From an uncultured Aureispira sp. (GTDB taxonomy: Bacteria; Bacteroidota; Bacteroidia; Chitinophagales; Saprospiraceae), in contig CAJQQM010000165.1 in assembly GCA_905480485.1 (NCBI GenBank), positions 1 to 58,776 on the forward strand: a stretch of DNA of 58,776 nt, in the 5' to 3' direction. Position 1 is the stretch's first letter, and each line of letters starts with the position of its first letter. This document shows, piece after piece, positions 16,577 through 25,500 of this stretch. A model generated the notes under the pieces. It had not been told where the DNA came from, did no database searches, and saw nothing but the letters and a program-made list of their open reading frames with translations. Both the position numbers and the translations under genes were made by a program.

Positions 16577-18925
16577 TTAATTATTGAACAATAATTTACA
16601 AACCTTTTTTTGCCCTCCTGATTCATTAACAACAAAAACTAAGTATACCCCTGATTGCGCTCTTCGACCGTTGTAATCGGAGCCGTTCCAGATAGCTTGA
16701 CCTCCTAAGGCAGTAGTTTCGTAAACCAGGCGGCCACTAATATCTGTTATCTTAACGTTGGCCATATCTGCCAAACCCGGAAAAGCGATAGGCCCATCAT
16801 AGCCGGGTGCAACCGGGTGAGGAAAACATTTACAAGACTCTACATTCATTTTGGGCCTCCCTACTGTTGAACTAGTACGAAAAGACTGAATGCCAACAGA
16901 TGTAGAAACGTACAACATCCCTGTTTGTCCGTCAAAAGCTAACTTATTGACTTCATTATCAAACAAGGGACTATTTTCTTTGTTGAGGTAAAGCAACTGT
17001 TCATAGCCATCCTCAGACAATAAAAACAAACCATTTTTCGTCCCTACCCATTTGCGGTTTGCTCCGTCTACCTCGATTGAAAGAATTTCTTCACCTCCTA
17101 ACAAATAGCCATTAAAATTGTCTTGGCTTATAATTGGTCGGTTACCCTGACAAGCCCCATCCATAACATTCGATGCACAATTAAAAATAGTAATCCCTTC
17201 GTTGGTACCTACCCAAATAACACCATTTCTGTCGGCCTTGAGTGTGGTTATATTGTTGTTGGGAAGCACTGTATTATTGTCGCCTAATTGAATAGAACGG
17301 TCGTCGGTATCGTCGTTGAGAACGCCACTATCAAAGACCGTTATTCGGCCAGTTATTTGTTTAATCCATTTGTATCCGTTGCGATCAATCGCCAATTCTT
17401 CTACCTGGTAATCGTTAAACTTTGAACTCGGGAATGCTTTCCAATCTCCATTCAATTTGCGCGCAACTAGTAGTGAATTATAGGTTCGTGAATTAGTCAT
17501 CCACAAGGTGCCATCATCATCGACTGCCAAGCCCATAATCCTAGTTCTAAGCGGATCGCCATCGGCAGCATTAAGCGGCACATTCGGACTGTATTGATCA
17601 AAAATTGTTAAGTTTTCGGCAGCATCTATTTCTAACAAACCACTCATAAAAGACCCTACATACACCTTGTTGTTGTCAGGATTAGACAATACTCTAATCG
17701 CATCATAAAAAGTATCTAGGGCGGGTTGAGTACTTTTGTTAAACAAAGACCAAGAACCATTTTCGTATTTAAAAACACCAAATGAATTAAAATATGCGGA
17801 ATTTGTGTTGTAGTTAGAGGATGTAACCCACAAGACACCGTCTTGATCAACATGCATGTCCGAAACTAAATTACGGTAGGGGGCATCGGGTCTTATGTAT
17901 TGAAAATTATGATGAATATAGCCTAAATCTGCAGCCCAGGTAAGGTTGTTTTGGTCCACTACCATATCTTGCAAACGCCAAGAACCCGCATAATAGGGGG
18001 TATAAATAGCATTGTCGGCCTCGACACGATGATATATATTAGTATTCGTAGTGATGATAAAATCATTTTTGTCATAGCTTAGCGAAAAATTATAATTATT
18101 GATATAATCGCTATTTCCGCTAGGCTTCCAAAAACTAAACGAACTCGTATCTCTGTAATCTACCCCACTTAGATGTTCCCACTGACCATTCGAATATTGC
18201 ACAAGCGTATCGCTTAAGTCGGCATAAATCTTCCCTTGAAAAAAAATAATATTTTTAGACGTATAGTTGATGGCATTTAGCCCATTAGCAGCCCCTTGAA
18301 GCTCCCAAATTCCAAAGTCCAATAAATTTCGACCATCCAAAACACCTGAAAAAATCCCAGCATTTGTAGAGATAAACAAGGTGTCATTTAATCTCGCACA
18401 AGCATTTACCTCTGAACTTGTAAAAGTAGTTTGGCTAAATGCTTCTATATCGAGATCGTATACTACCAAGCCAAAAGAACATGAAAAATAAATTTTATTC
18501 CCATCATTAAAAATATGATTGACTGATTTGTCCCCTACTACACTTGTATTGTTTAGAATAGACGACAAATTAACCACCGCCCCGTTATCATAAAACAAAT
18601 CGATATTTCCATTATTGTAAGCAACAACTAATAGGTTTTCAGATTGATTATATTCAATTGTAGAAATTCCCATATCACTTAGCCCACTCACTTTATTGAG
18701 GTATTCTAGGGACAAATCTTCTTTATTGACCTTAAGAACAGCCTGTGTCGATCCATAATAAACAGCATCTTGACTTTCGGTGACCGCTACGATTGATTCA
18801 TACGAGAGGTGTGAACGCCAAGTTCCTATTGCCACAGCATCATTTTGCGCAACAAGAACATTTAGATGCATCCAAAAGAAGATAATAACAAAAATACTTT
18901 TAAAGGCTTTTTTTATACTATACAT
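16577..18925 (-). CDS. porZ: PorZ-like T9SS beta-propeller protein with C-terminal sorting domain
   Basis: A 782-residue secreted protein with signal peptide ending LVA|QND, then IGTWRSHLSYES, the start motif of the PorZ N-terminal propeller. Repeated two-component-regulator-type blades follow (for example DGVLWVTSS, DGTLWMTNS, NGVIWVGTN, NRKWVGTKNGLF). The last 90 residues form a type-A T9SS sorting domain (VKITDISGRLVYE...NGRRAQSGVYLVFV). In Porphyromonas, PorZ is part of the surface attachment complex that recognises anionic LPS and helps PorU attach it to T9SS cargo. It heads the minus-strand run containing the O-acylation cassette. PorZ is the best fit; a generic propeller T9SS protein is the alternative. 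Confidence 0.78.
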   Translation of the reverse strand: MYSIKKAFKSIFVIIFFWMHLNVLVAQNDAVAIGTWRSHLSYESIVAVTESQDAVYYGSTQAVLKVNKEDLSLEYLNKVSGLSDMGISTIEYNQSENLLVVAYNNGNIDLFYDNGAVVNLSSILNNTSVVGDKSVNHIFNDGNKIYFSCSFGLVVYDLDIEAFSQTTFTSSEVNACARLNDTLFISTNAGIFSGVLDGRNLLDFGIWELQGAANGLNAINYTSKNIIFFQGKIYADLSDTLVQYSNGQWEHLSGVDYRDTSSFSFWKPSGNSDYINNYNFSLSYDKNDFIITTNTNIYHRVEADNAIYTPYYAGSWRLQDMVVDQNNLTWAADLGYIHHNFQYIRPDAPYRNLVSDMHVDQDGVLWVTSSNYNTNSAYFNSFGVFKYENGSWSLFNKSTQPALDTFYDAIRVLSNPDNNKVYVGSFMSGLLEIDAAENLTIFDQYSPNVPLNAADGDPLRTRIMGLAVDDDGTLWMTNSRTYNSLLVARKLNGDWKAFPSSKFNDYQVEELAIDRNGYKWIKQITGRITVFDSGVLNDDTDDRSIQLGDNNTVLPNNNITTLKADRNGVIWVGTNEGITIFNCASNVMDGACQGNRPIISQDNFNGYLLGGEEILSIEVDGANRKWVGTKNGLFLLSEDGYEQLLYLNKENSPLFDNEVNKLAFDGQTGMLYVSTSVGIQSFRTSSTVGRPKMNVESCKCFPHPVAPGYDGPIAFPGLADMANVKITDISGRLVYETTALGGQAIWNGSDYNGRRAQSGVYLVFVVNESGGQKKVCKLLFNN

Positions 18926-19052
18926 AAAAAGATATCATTATGGAATCTGGAAAAAAATGGTTCGATATATCCATTCTACATTCAATCAACGTGTAAAACT
19001 AAAAAAATGTTGATAGGCAAGCTAGAAATAGATGAATTAAAACCCTATAACC

Positions 19053-19082
19053 AAAAAAAGGACAGCAATGCTGTCCTTTTTT
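19053..19082. terminator. Strong hairpin with flanking A and T tracts
   Basis: GGACAGC (19060-19066), loop AAT, GCTGTCC (19070-19076), preceded by seven A and followed by six T, so it can stop transcription in either direction. It lies upstream of porZ and well beyond the PorE-like gene, and would shield porZ from read-through. Confidence 0.75.
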
Positions 19083-19356
<274 letters not shown>

Positions 19357-19357
19357 A

Positions 19358-19395
19358 AAAAAACCTCCTTTTGAAAAATCAAGAGGAGGTTTTTT
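19358..19395 (-). terminator. Terminator of the PorE-like gene
   Basis: Arms AAAAAACCTCCT (19358-19369) and AGGAGGTTTTTT (19384-19395), with extra TTGA/TCAA pairing inside the loop. It starts about 17 bp after the stop codon at 19412 on the minus strand and ends in a T tract, so it is a good intrinsic terminator. Confidence 0.8.
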
Positions 19396-19411
19396 GGGGA
19401 GAGGAATTAGA

Positions 19412-21247
19412 CTATTCTTGAGCCAATGGCAAATTAGCTTGGGCTCGGTCCGAATCAGTAACGCCCATGGTAGATACAGGAAGTTTACTTTCTTTGTATC
19501 CGACGCATTGTCCAATTAAACTGTATTTTTGGTCTGCCTCGAGCAAAACTTCTACTTCACCACGCTCGTTCGCTTCCACTATTTTTTCTTCTTGTGTAAA
19601 TTTATTTTTAACCAACACCCTAGCATCAGATAAAGGTCTTGAGTTAGCCACGTCCATAACTTTGAGGATGACCGTCAAAACTACTTTTGAACTTGTATTG
19701 GTTTCGGCAGCGACAGTTGTATTGGAATTATCAACCGTCTCTGTATTGTTTTGTTTATTTTTTTCTTGCTCTAGTGTTACTTTGTCAATATAGTTTTGAG
19801 TGTCAACATGATCCGGATTAGCGTTAGGCAAATCCAACTTGCCCTCTTCGTTTAGTCTTTTGAGATACTCTACATATTCAACATCTGTCATTTCATCCGG
19901 TTGTTCTGGAAACTCTGCATCCAAAACCGCCTCATGCCCAACCTCAGACATACCCGTACTTTTTCTGGGTCCGATATCATCTGGCAAAGTTTGACGTTCG
20001 GCGTCTTTTAGGCTGTATTTAAAAATATCATAGCTCTTAGAGCGATTAGAAGACATAAAACCACTTGTCTGATCATCAGCCATGATAAATGAAATATCAT
20101 TAAATGATGAATTAAAAGGCTGTCCTAGATTCTCTATTGGCAACCAATCTATTCCGTTCCCTAAAGGGCGCGTTCTGAACACATCGTAGCCACCAAAGCC
20201 AGGATGCCCTTTTGAAGAGAAATACAAATCTCCATCGGGGTGTATAAAAGGCCAAGAATCGTCTTGGTCTGTATTTATTTCGGCACCAAGGTTCTTAGGC
20301 GCTGTCCAACGACCATCTTCATAATTTGTTACCCATATGTCAAAGCCGCCAATAGAGCCCTTCATATCTGAAGAAAAATACAAGGTTTTGCCATCTGCCG
20401 ACAAAGAAGGATGTGTAAAGTTAGAACCAAGCAGTAAAAAAGGGAGTGGCGTAGCATCTGACCATTTTCCGTCCCTGAAAAAAGATTTCCAAATTTGCAA
20501 TGCCGTTCCTCCATTATTGGTTTTGACGCTTTGCGAATAAAAAATCTTAATACCATCTCTAGTAAAAGTAGCCGGTCCATCATGACGATCGTGTCCGTTA
20601 AGCGAGTGCGAAAATTTGTCGGATAATTTTAAATTACCTTCACTATCTAGGCCACAAGCTCTAAGGTTTAGATAATTTTTGTTGCGCATATCTCCTACTT
20701 CTTCACTTATTTCATCAGAGGCAAAAACCACTGCATCTCCGTAGTAAGTTACACCGATTTGCTTGGTGGTAGAATCGTTTACCGCTGCCTGAAAAGCCAA
20801 ATCTACTCCAGAAAAAAGCGGCTCAATGTTTTCAATGTCTCTACATTGTTGGATTAATTTAGCTGGTTCAAGCGATTTAATATTTTTTTCGGCATAAATT
20901 TCAAATTGTCTTATTGCCGCATCGTATTGTCCCAAAGACATCAAGACTTTTCCGTACTCCAAATAAACCCGCATCCTATCATCAGCATATTTGATAATTT
21001 GCTCATAAAGCTTTTGGGCCTTAAAAGGATATTCTAAAACCCGGTAACAATCCGCCAAATTCATTTTAGCATCCACCCCCAACAAACGAACACCTGAAGC
21101 CGACAAGGCCAATTGTTCGTATTCTGAAACAGCACTAGGATAATCCTTATCTTTGTAAAAAGCATTTCCTTTTTTGAGGTGTATGATTTTTTGGGCACAA
21201 ATATTGGATAATGGAAAAAGTATCAGAACTAATAGTAAAAATCTCAT
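19412..21247 (-). CDS. PorE-like TPR/beta-propeller secreted protein lacking an OmpA domain
   Basis: A 611-residue protein with signal peptide ending ICA|QKI. TPR-like helices span about residues 25-150 (GNAFYKDKDYPSAVSEYEQL). A PD40/WD40-like propeller spans about 170-430, with blades such as LSADGKTLYFSSD, IHPDGDLYFSSKG and SSFNDISF. A low-complexity acidic linker (about 440-525) precedes a carboxypeptidase-regulatory/transthyretin-like domain (about 530-605). This is the order found in the T9SS protein PorE, but PorE is a lipoprotein that continues into an OmpA-like peptidoglycan-binding domain; here the protein stops after the regulatory domain and has no lipobox. It may be a paralogue of PorE-type proteins. 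It is a single-gene unit with its own terminator. Confidence 0.72.
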   Translation of the reverse strand: MRFLLLVLILFPLSNICAQKIIHLKKGNAFYKDKDYPSAVSEYEQLALSASGVRLLGVDAKMNLADCYRVLEYPFKAQKLYEQIIKYADDRMRVYLEYGKVLMSLGQYDAAIRQFEIYAEKNIKSLEPAKLIQQCRDIENIEPLFSGVDLAFQAAVNDSTTKQIGVTYYGDAVVFASDEISEEVGDMRNKNYLNLRACGLDSEGNLKLSDKFSHSLNGHDRHDGPATFTRDGIKIFYSQSVKTNNGGTALQIWKSFFRDGKWSDATPLPFLLLGSNFTHPSLSADGKTLYFSSDMKGSIGGFDIWVTNYEDGRWTAPKNLGAEINTDQDDSWPFIHPDGDLYFSSKGHPGFGGYDVFRTRPLGNGIDWLPIENLGQPFNSSFNDISFIMADDQTSGFMSSNRSKSYDIFKYSLKDAERQTLPDDIGPRKSTGMSEVGHEAVLDAEFPEQPDEMTDVEYVEYLKRLNEEGKLDLPNANPDHVDTQNYIDKVTLEQEKNKQNNTETVDNSNTTVAAETNTSSKVVLTVILKVMDVANSRPLSDARVLVKNKFTQEEKIVEANERGEVEVLLEADQKYSLIGQCVGYKESKLPVSTMGVTDSDRAQANLPLAQE

Positions 21248-21603
21248 AATATTTTTAATTTGAAAAACAGTTATTTTCGTTCGACCTAATTAAAAAGTCA
21301 GTAGCAAATGCAACCACACAGAAACAAGGGGCAATTAATAAGTAAATTTAGGCTTATTTATTGATATTAAATTCATTTTTTATTTGAATCTTTATCAAGA
21401 TAATAAGTTTTGACTATTTTAGTCAGACTTTAGTGATACAAAAGGGCTATTTTTATTGAAAAAAATCGGTTTTGGGGCCAAAGACAAACAAAGCCGCCCT
21501 AAAGCACACAAACTATCTTCCGGTTTAAATTTACTTATACACTAGATAATATAGATAAAAAAATATCATAATCGTATTTTTTAATACACAAAAACAAAAT
21601 TTT
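21248..21603. other. Divergent intergenic region, about 350 bp
   Basis: AT-rich sequence between two divergently transcribed secreted-protein genes; it must carry promoters for both. Near matches to TAnnTTTG (TAAATTTA-like) occur but none has a convincing -33 TTG. No RNA gene or small ORF stands out. Confidence 0.4.
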
Positions 21604-22305
21604 ATGAAATCGTTAATGCTTACATTAATAGCATTTATATGCTGCTTAAATTACGCTGATTGTCAAATCGAAGCCTCTATCAAAGAGGAAACAAAAGCAA
21701 ATAGCCAAGGAAGTTTCAATGCTTTGGTGATGGAGTTGCCCGGAACAACCGGAAAAGAGGTCAATAAAGCCTGGAGTAAATTTATGAAAAAGTATCGTGG
21801 AAAAACCAAATTTGATCGAAGGGCAAACGAATACATGACGGATGATGCTACTATCAAAGAAATGAGTGACAATACGGTAGATATTATAGCAAAAGTTGAA
21901 GAACGCGGCGCAGACGGTACCGCTATTTCTGTTTGGTTTAATTTGGGCGTTTCTTATCTTTCGTCTAAAGACCATTCCGAACGTTATCCTGCTGGCGAAA
22001 AACTCTTAAAATTGTTTGCCAATCAGGTTTCTGCTGACATGATTGAACAAGAACTAGCAAAAGCAGAAAAAGCACTCAAAGACCTAGAAGATGCCCTCAA
22101 AAAACTAGAAAAAGAAAAAGTTCAGGGCGAGAAAGATATCGAGGATTATAAAGCGACTATTTTAAAGATGGAAGAAAATATTTTGAAAGGGGAAGATGCA
22201 CTCAAAAAAAATGACGAAGACCAAAGTAAAACTTCTTTAAGCATCGAAGAACAACTTAAAATAGTTGAAGAGATTAAAAGCCGATTGGAAAGTATTAAAA
22301 TTTAA
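21604..22305 (+). CDS. Secreted coiled-coil protein of unknown function
   Basis: A 233-residue protein with a signal peptide ending about YADC|QIE. A small alpha/beta-like middle part (about residues 35-130, with FNALVMELPGTTGKEVNKAW) precedes a highly charged coiled coil from about 145 to the end, rich in Lys-Glu heptads. I do not recognise a named family. It may be an oligomeric periplasmic or outer-membrane-associated protein. It has a good terminator about 50 bp downstream and is probably transcribed alone. Confidence 0.75.
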   Translation: MKSLMLTLIAFICCLNYADCQIEASIKEETKANSQGSFNALVMELPGTTGKEVNKAWSKFMKKYRGKTKFDRRANEYMTDDATIKEMSDNTVDIIAKVEERGADGTAISVWFNLGVSYLSSKDHSERYPAGEKLLKLFANQVSADMIEQELAKAEKALKDLEDALKKLEKEKVQGEKDIEDYKATILKMEENILKGEDALKKNDEDQSKTSLSIEEQLKIVEEIKSRLESIKI

Positions 22306-22354
22306 GCGTTTTCACTCGACATAGTAACTTAGCTTACAACTTATCGTTTCCTAA

Positions 22355-22405
22355 AGCTCACTTAAATATTAAACTTTTGTTCAATATTTAAGTGGGCTCT
22401 TTTTA
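22355..22405 (+). terminator. Terminator after the coiled-coil protein gene
   Basis: A 16-bp stem: 22355-22370 pairs with 22383-22398 through AGCtCACTTAAATATT and its complement (one G-T pair), loop of 12, followed by a T-rich tract. It lies about 50 bp after the stop at 22305. Confidence 0.75.
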
Positions 22406-22552
22406 TACGTTGATTTTAATTAATTTTGTGTTTGACCAAAGCAGAAAGCGAACCCAAACCACCCGATTATTCTGCACCCGAATTGATTTAATTTGCAATA
22501 GAATTCTCTATGTCGTTGCGAATTAAACAGATTCATTATATCGCCAAATCCA

Positions 22553-25500
22553 ATGTATTTTAAACTTCTTATTTCTCTTTTACTTCCCTCCTTTTTATTT
22601 ACCCAACACAGTTACGGCCAATGTCAGACACAACATGCCACTAATTATTACTGGAAAGGAAATGCTACCGCATCAACTACTTCCGACTACAACACAGGAC
22701 CAAATTGGTGGATAGGTAGTTATAACAGTGGCGTCAGCGCTTGCGAGCCGCCTAATTCGACCGATACCGTTTATTTTATCGACGCAGCTTTCCCGAGCGA
22801 TGGCCTTGTGCAAATTAGTGGATTTTCAAATTGCTACACAATGATATGGGACCCTGCCTTTAGCAATTCCGTTACTCTAAGCGGCCCGTCTAGCAGCAGC
22901 TTACAAATTAATGGCTCTTTATACCTGAGTCCTTCAATGAATTTTTCCTACAATGGAGCACTTTCTTTTACTGGCCAAGCAAATGCGACACAATATGATT
23001 TTGATCCAGCCTTTCACACTTTGAGCCTTTACAATATTTATGTGAGTATGGGGCCAACAAGTGAACTGAGGCTGCTTTCTGGGCTACGACTTGAAGCGCC
23101 CAACAACAACAGTGCTACTAAGTACCAAGGGGCATTAATATTGGAGTCGGGCCATTTGAACACGAACGGTCAGGAACTAAGAATAGATGCGTTCCAGTCT
23201 ACAAACAACAACCCGACACGTCGCCTTACCATGGATAACTCTACCATCACCGTCGATGTACGCGGTTGGTATCCCGAAATATGGCGCCTAGATTTTAATG
23301 GCGCAAACTATGCTGGGTTTTCCGCAAGTGGCTCGCATTTAATTATTCAACCAGGCGGCACGACCGATATTATCCGATTTGGGACGAATCTTCAGTACGA
23401 CTCTGTAACCATAGATGCGGGTCTGACACGACTTTACCTAGAAAACAGTTCTAATTTTAACTACTTTGCCCTAAGCCCAAACTGTATGCCGGTAATGCCT
23501 AGAAATGGAACGATTAGTACCAACGAATTGGTGATGGGTGCTGGAAGTGTACTTTTAATGTACGGTGTAACTATAGAAACCGATCTATTTAGCGGGCCTA
23601 CCGGTTGTGCAGCTGCGTCTATACAAAAAAGATCCGGAAACCCCGGCTTACGTAAAAAAACCCCCGGAGGCACCCTTAACATAAACAACGTAATTTTAAA
23701 TGGTATTAGCGGCGACCCTAGTAGCAACTACTCGGCAAGTAGTTCTTTTGATGCCGGTGGCAACAGCAACATAAACTTTAGTTCTACCTTTTCGACTTGC
23801 CAACCTAATCTATATTTTCGAGACCGCGTAAGTAATGACTGGAACGACATCAATAACTGGCAGACGGGACCTGCTCCTACAGCAGCTATCGCATCAAGCT
23901 TACCAAGCCCCGAGACTAACGTAATCATTGATCAACTTTCTTTTGCCAATCTCAATAACGGACTTTCTCTCAGTAGCGCTGCCTTTTGCCAAGACATTAG
24001 TTCTAGTGGTTTAACAGGCTCGCCAACCCTAAGCATTAATCACCCGCTTTATGTAACAGGTGATGTAGATTTAGATGGTTTTAATAGCATAAATGGCAGT
24101 AATGCAGGGTGGGAAATGAGTCGTGGATTTGTGTTGTATGGCAACAACACGGGTACGAGTCGCTTATTCAAAACCTACGGAACTGTCGTTAATCCCAAAA
24201 TTGTATTTTCATGCAACAGTGATTATACTATCGTGGACACACTCAAAACGAATACCATCCAAGCATTTCCCTCGAGTATGATGCGTGCGAATAATGCAGG
24301 AATTGAAGCAAGGAACATTGGCTTTGCAGGCCGAGATTTTACAGATACAAGAGTGTACTTTGTAGGCGGTGGGTGGCCTGCTTGTTGGGCTACAGACAAC
24401 AGTAACTACAGCTATAACGGCAATTGCACCTTTTTCTTTAATGGAAACACCGGAAGTGTTCAGACAGTATCAGGATACGTCCCGAACGTCGTTATAGATC
24501 AGGCTGACAGTCGAGTTGTCTATCCTGCCGGCATTCAAATATTGGGTAACCTTACCGTCAATAAAAGTATTGATTTTACCTTACAAAGTCGTGGCTATAC
24601 CCAACAAATTGACTGGAATGTATCGGGCGATTTCATCACCAAACCTGGTGTAGAAGTCATCCTTTCAGACAATACAGGGAGTGAATTATTTATTGCAGGC
24701 AATTATAACTCGCTAGGCACTTGTACCAATATCACTACCCTTCGTTCTTACACGGGAGGCACTTCCGAAGTTAATGTTTCTGGTTCGGTGAATATTCAAA
24801 ACAGTTATCTAAAAGGAATTTATTTTACCAACGCAGCCACTGTGACTGATTGTAATGATGGTGGTAACAATACAAATATCAACTTTACCGCAGGATCATT
24901 GGCTAAAACATTTTACTGGAGAGCACAACATAGCAACTCGAGCGACTTTGAAGGTAACTGGTCCGATCCAGGCCACTGGACCGACAATCCTGCTAATTCT
25001 GTCGGAGATAGCAGCTGTCTACCCTCAGCAAGAGATAATGTTATTTTTGATATTAATTCATTTAGCCCTACAAGTAACGGCTGTACCATTGATAATAATG
25101 CCTATTGTAATAATTTTTTGTGTACCGCAGGTATTACGCTAAATAGTCAAGGTAGCGGCCAGGGTAATTTATTTGTTGCAGGAGACTTACAATTAGTTGC
25201 TTCGGTTACTTTTGATTATTCGGGAAATATACGGTTAATCGGATCAGGGTCAATTACCTCTGCCGGTAATGCATTGATGATACGAGCATTGATTTTAGAC
25301 AATCCTAATGGGCTTTGGACCTTGCAAGATAGTCTGTTCATTAATGGCATCAATAACAACAGAAACTATGGCATTCTGCGGCTTAATGCAGGCAGCCTTC
25401 AGTGCAACGGACAAAATGTTCGGATTTTCAATCGGTTCGAAACTAGCAATAGCAACAATCGCAGCATTGATATGAGTAATAGTGCATGGACTTTTTTGAT

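Noticed and set aside
22421-22428. TAATTTTG upstream of the 1667-aa gene as a promoter
   Set aside because: The -7 match is exact, but the only nearby TTG is 8 bp away rather than about 19-21, and the element sits just past a terminator; left unlisted.
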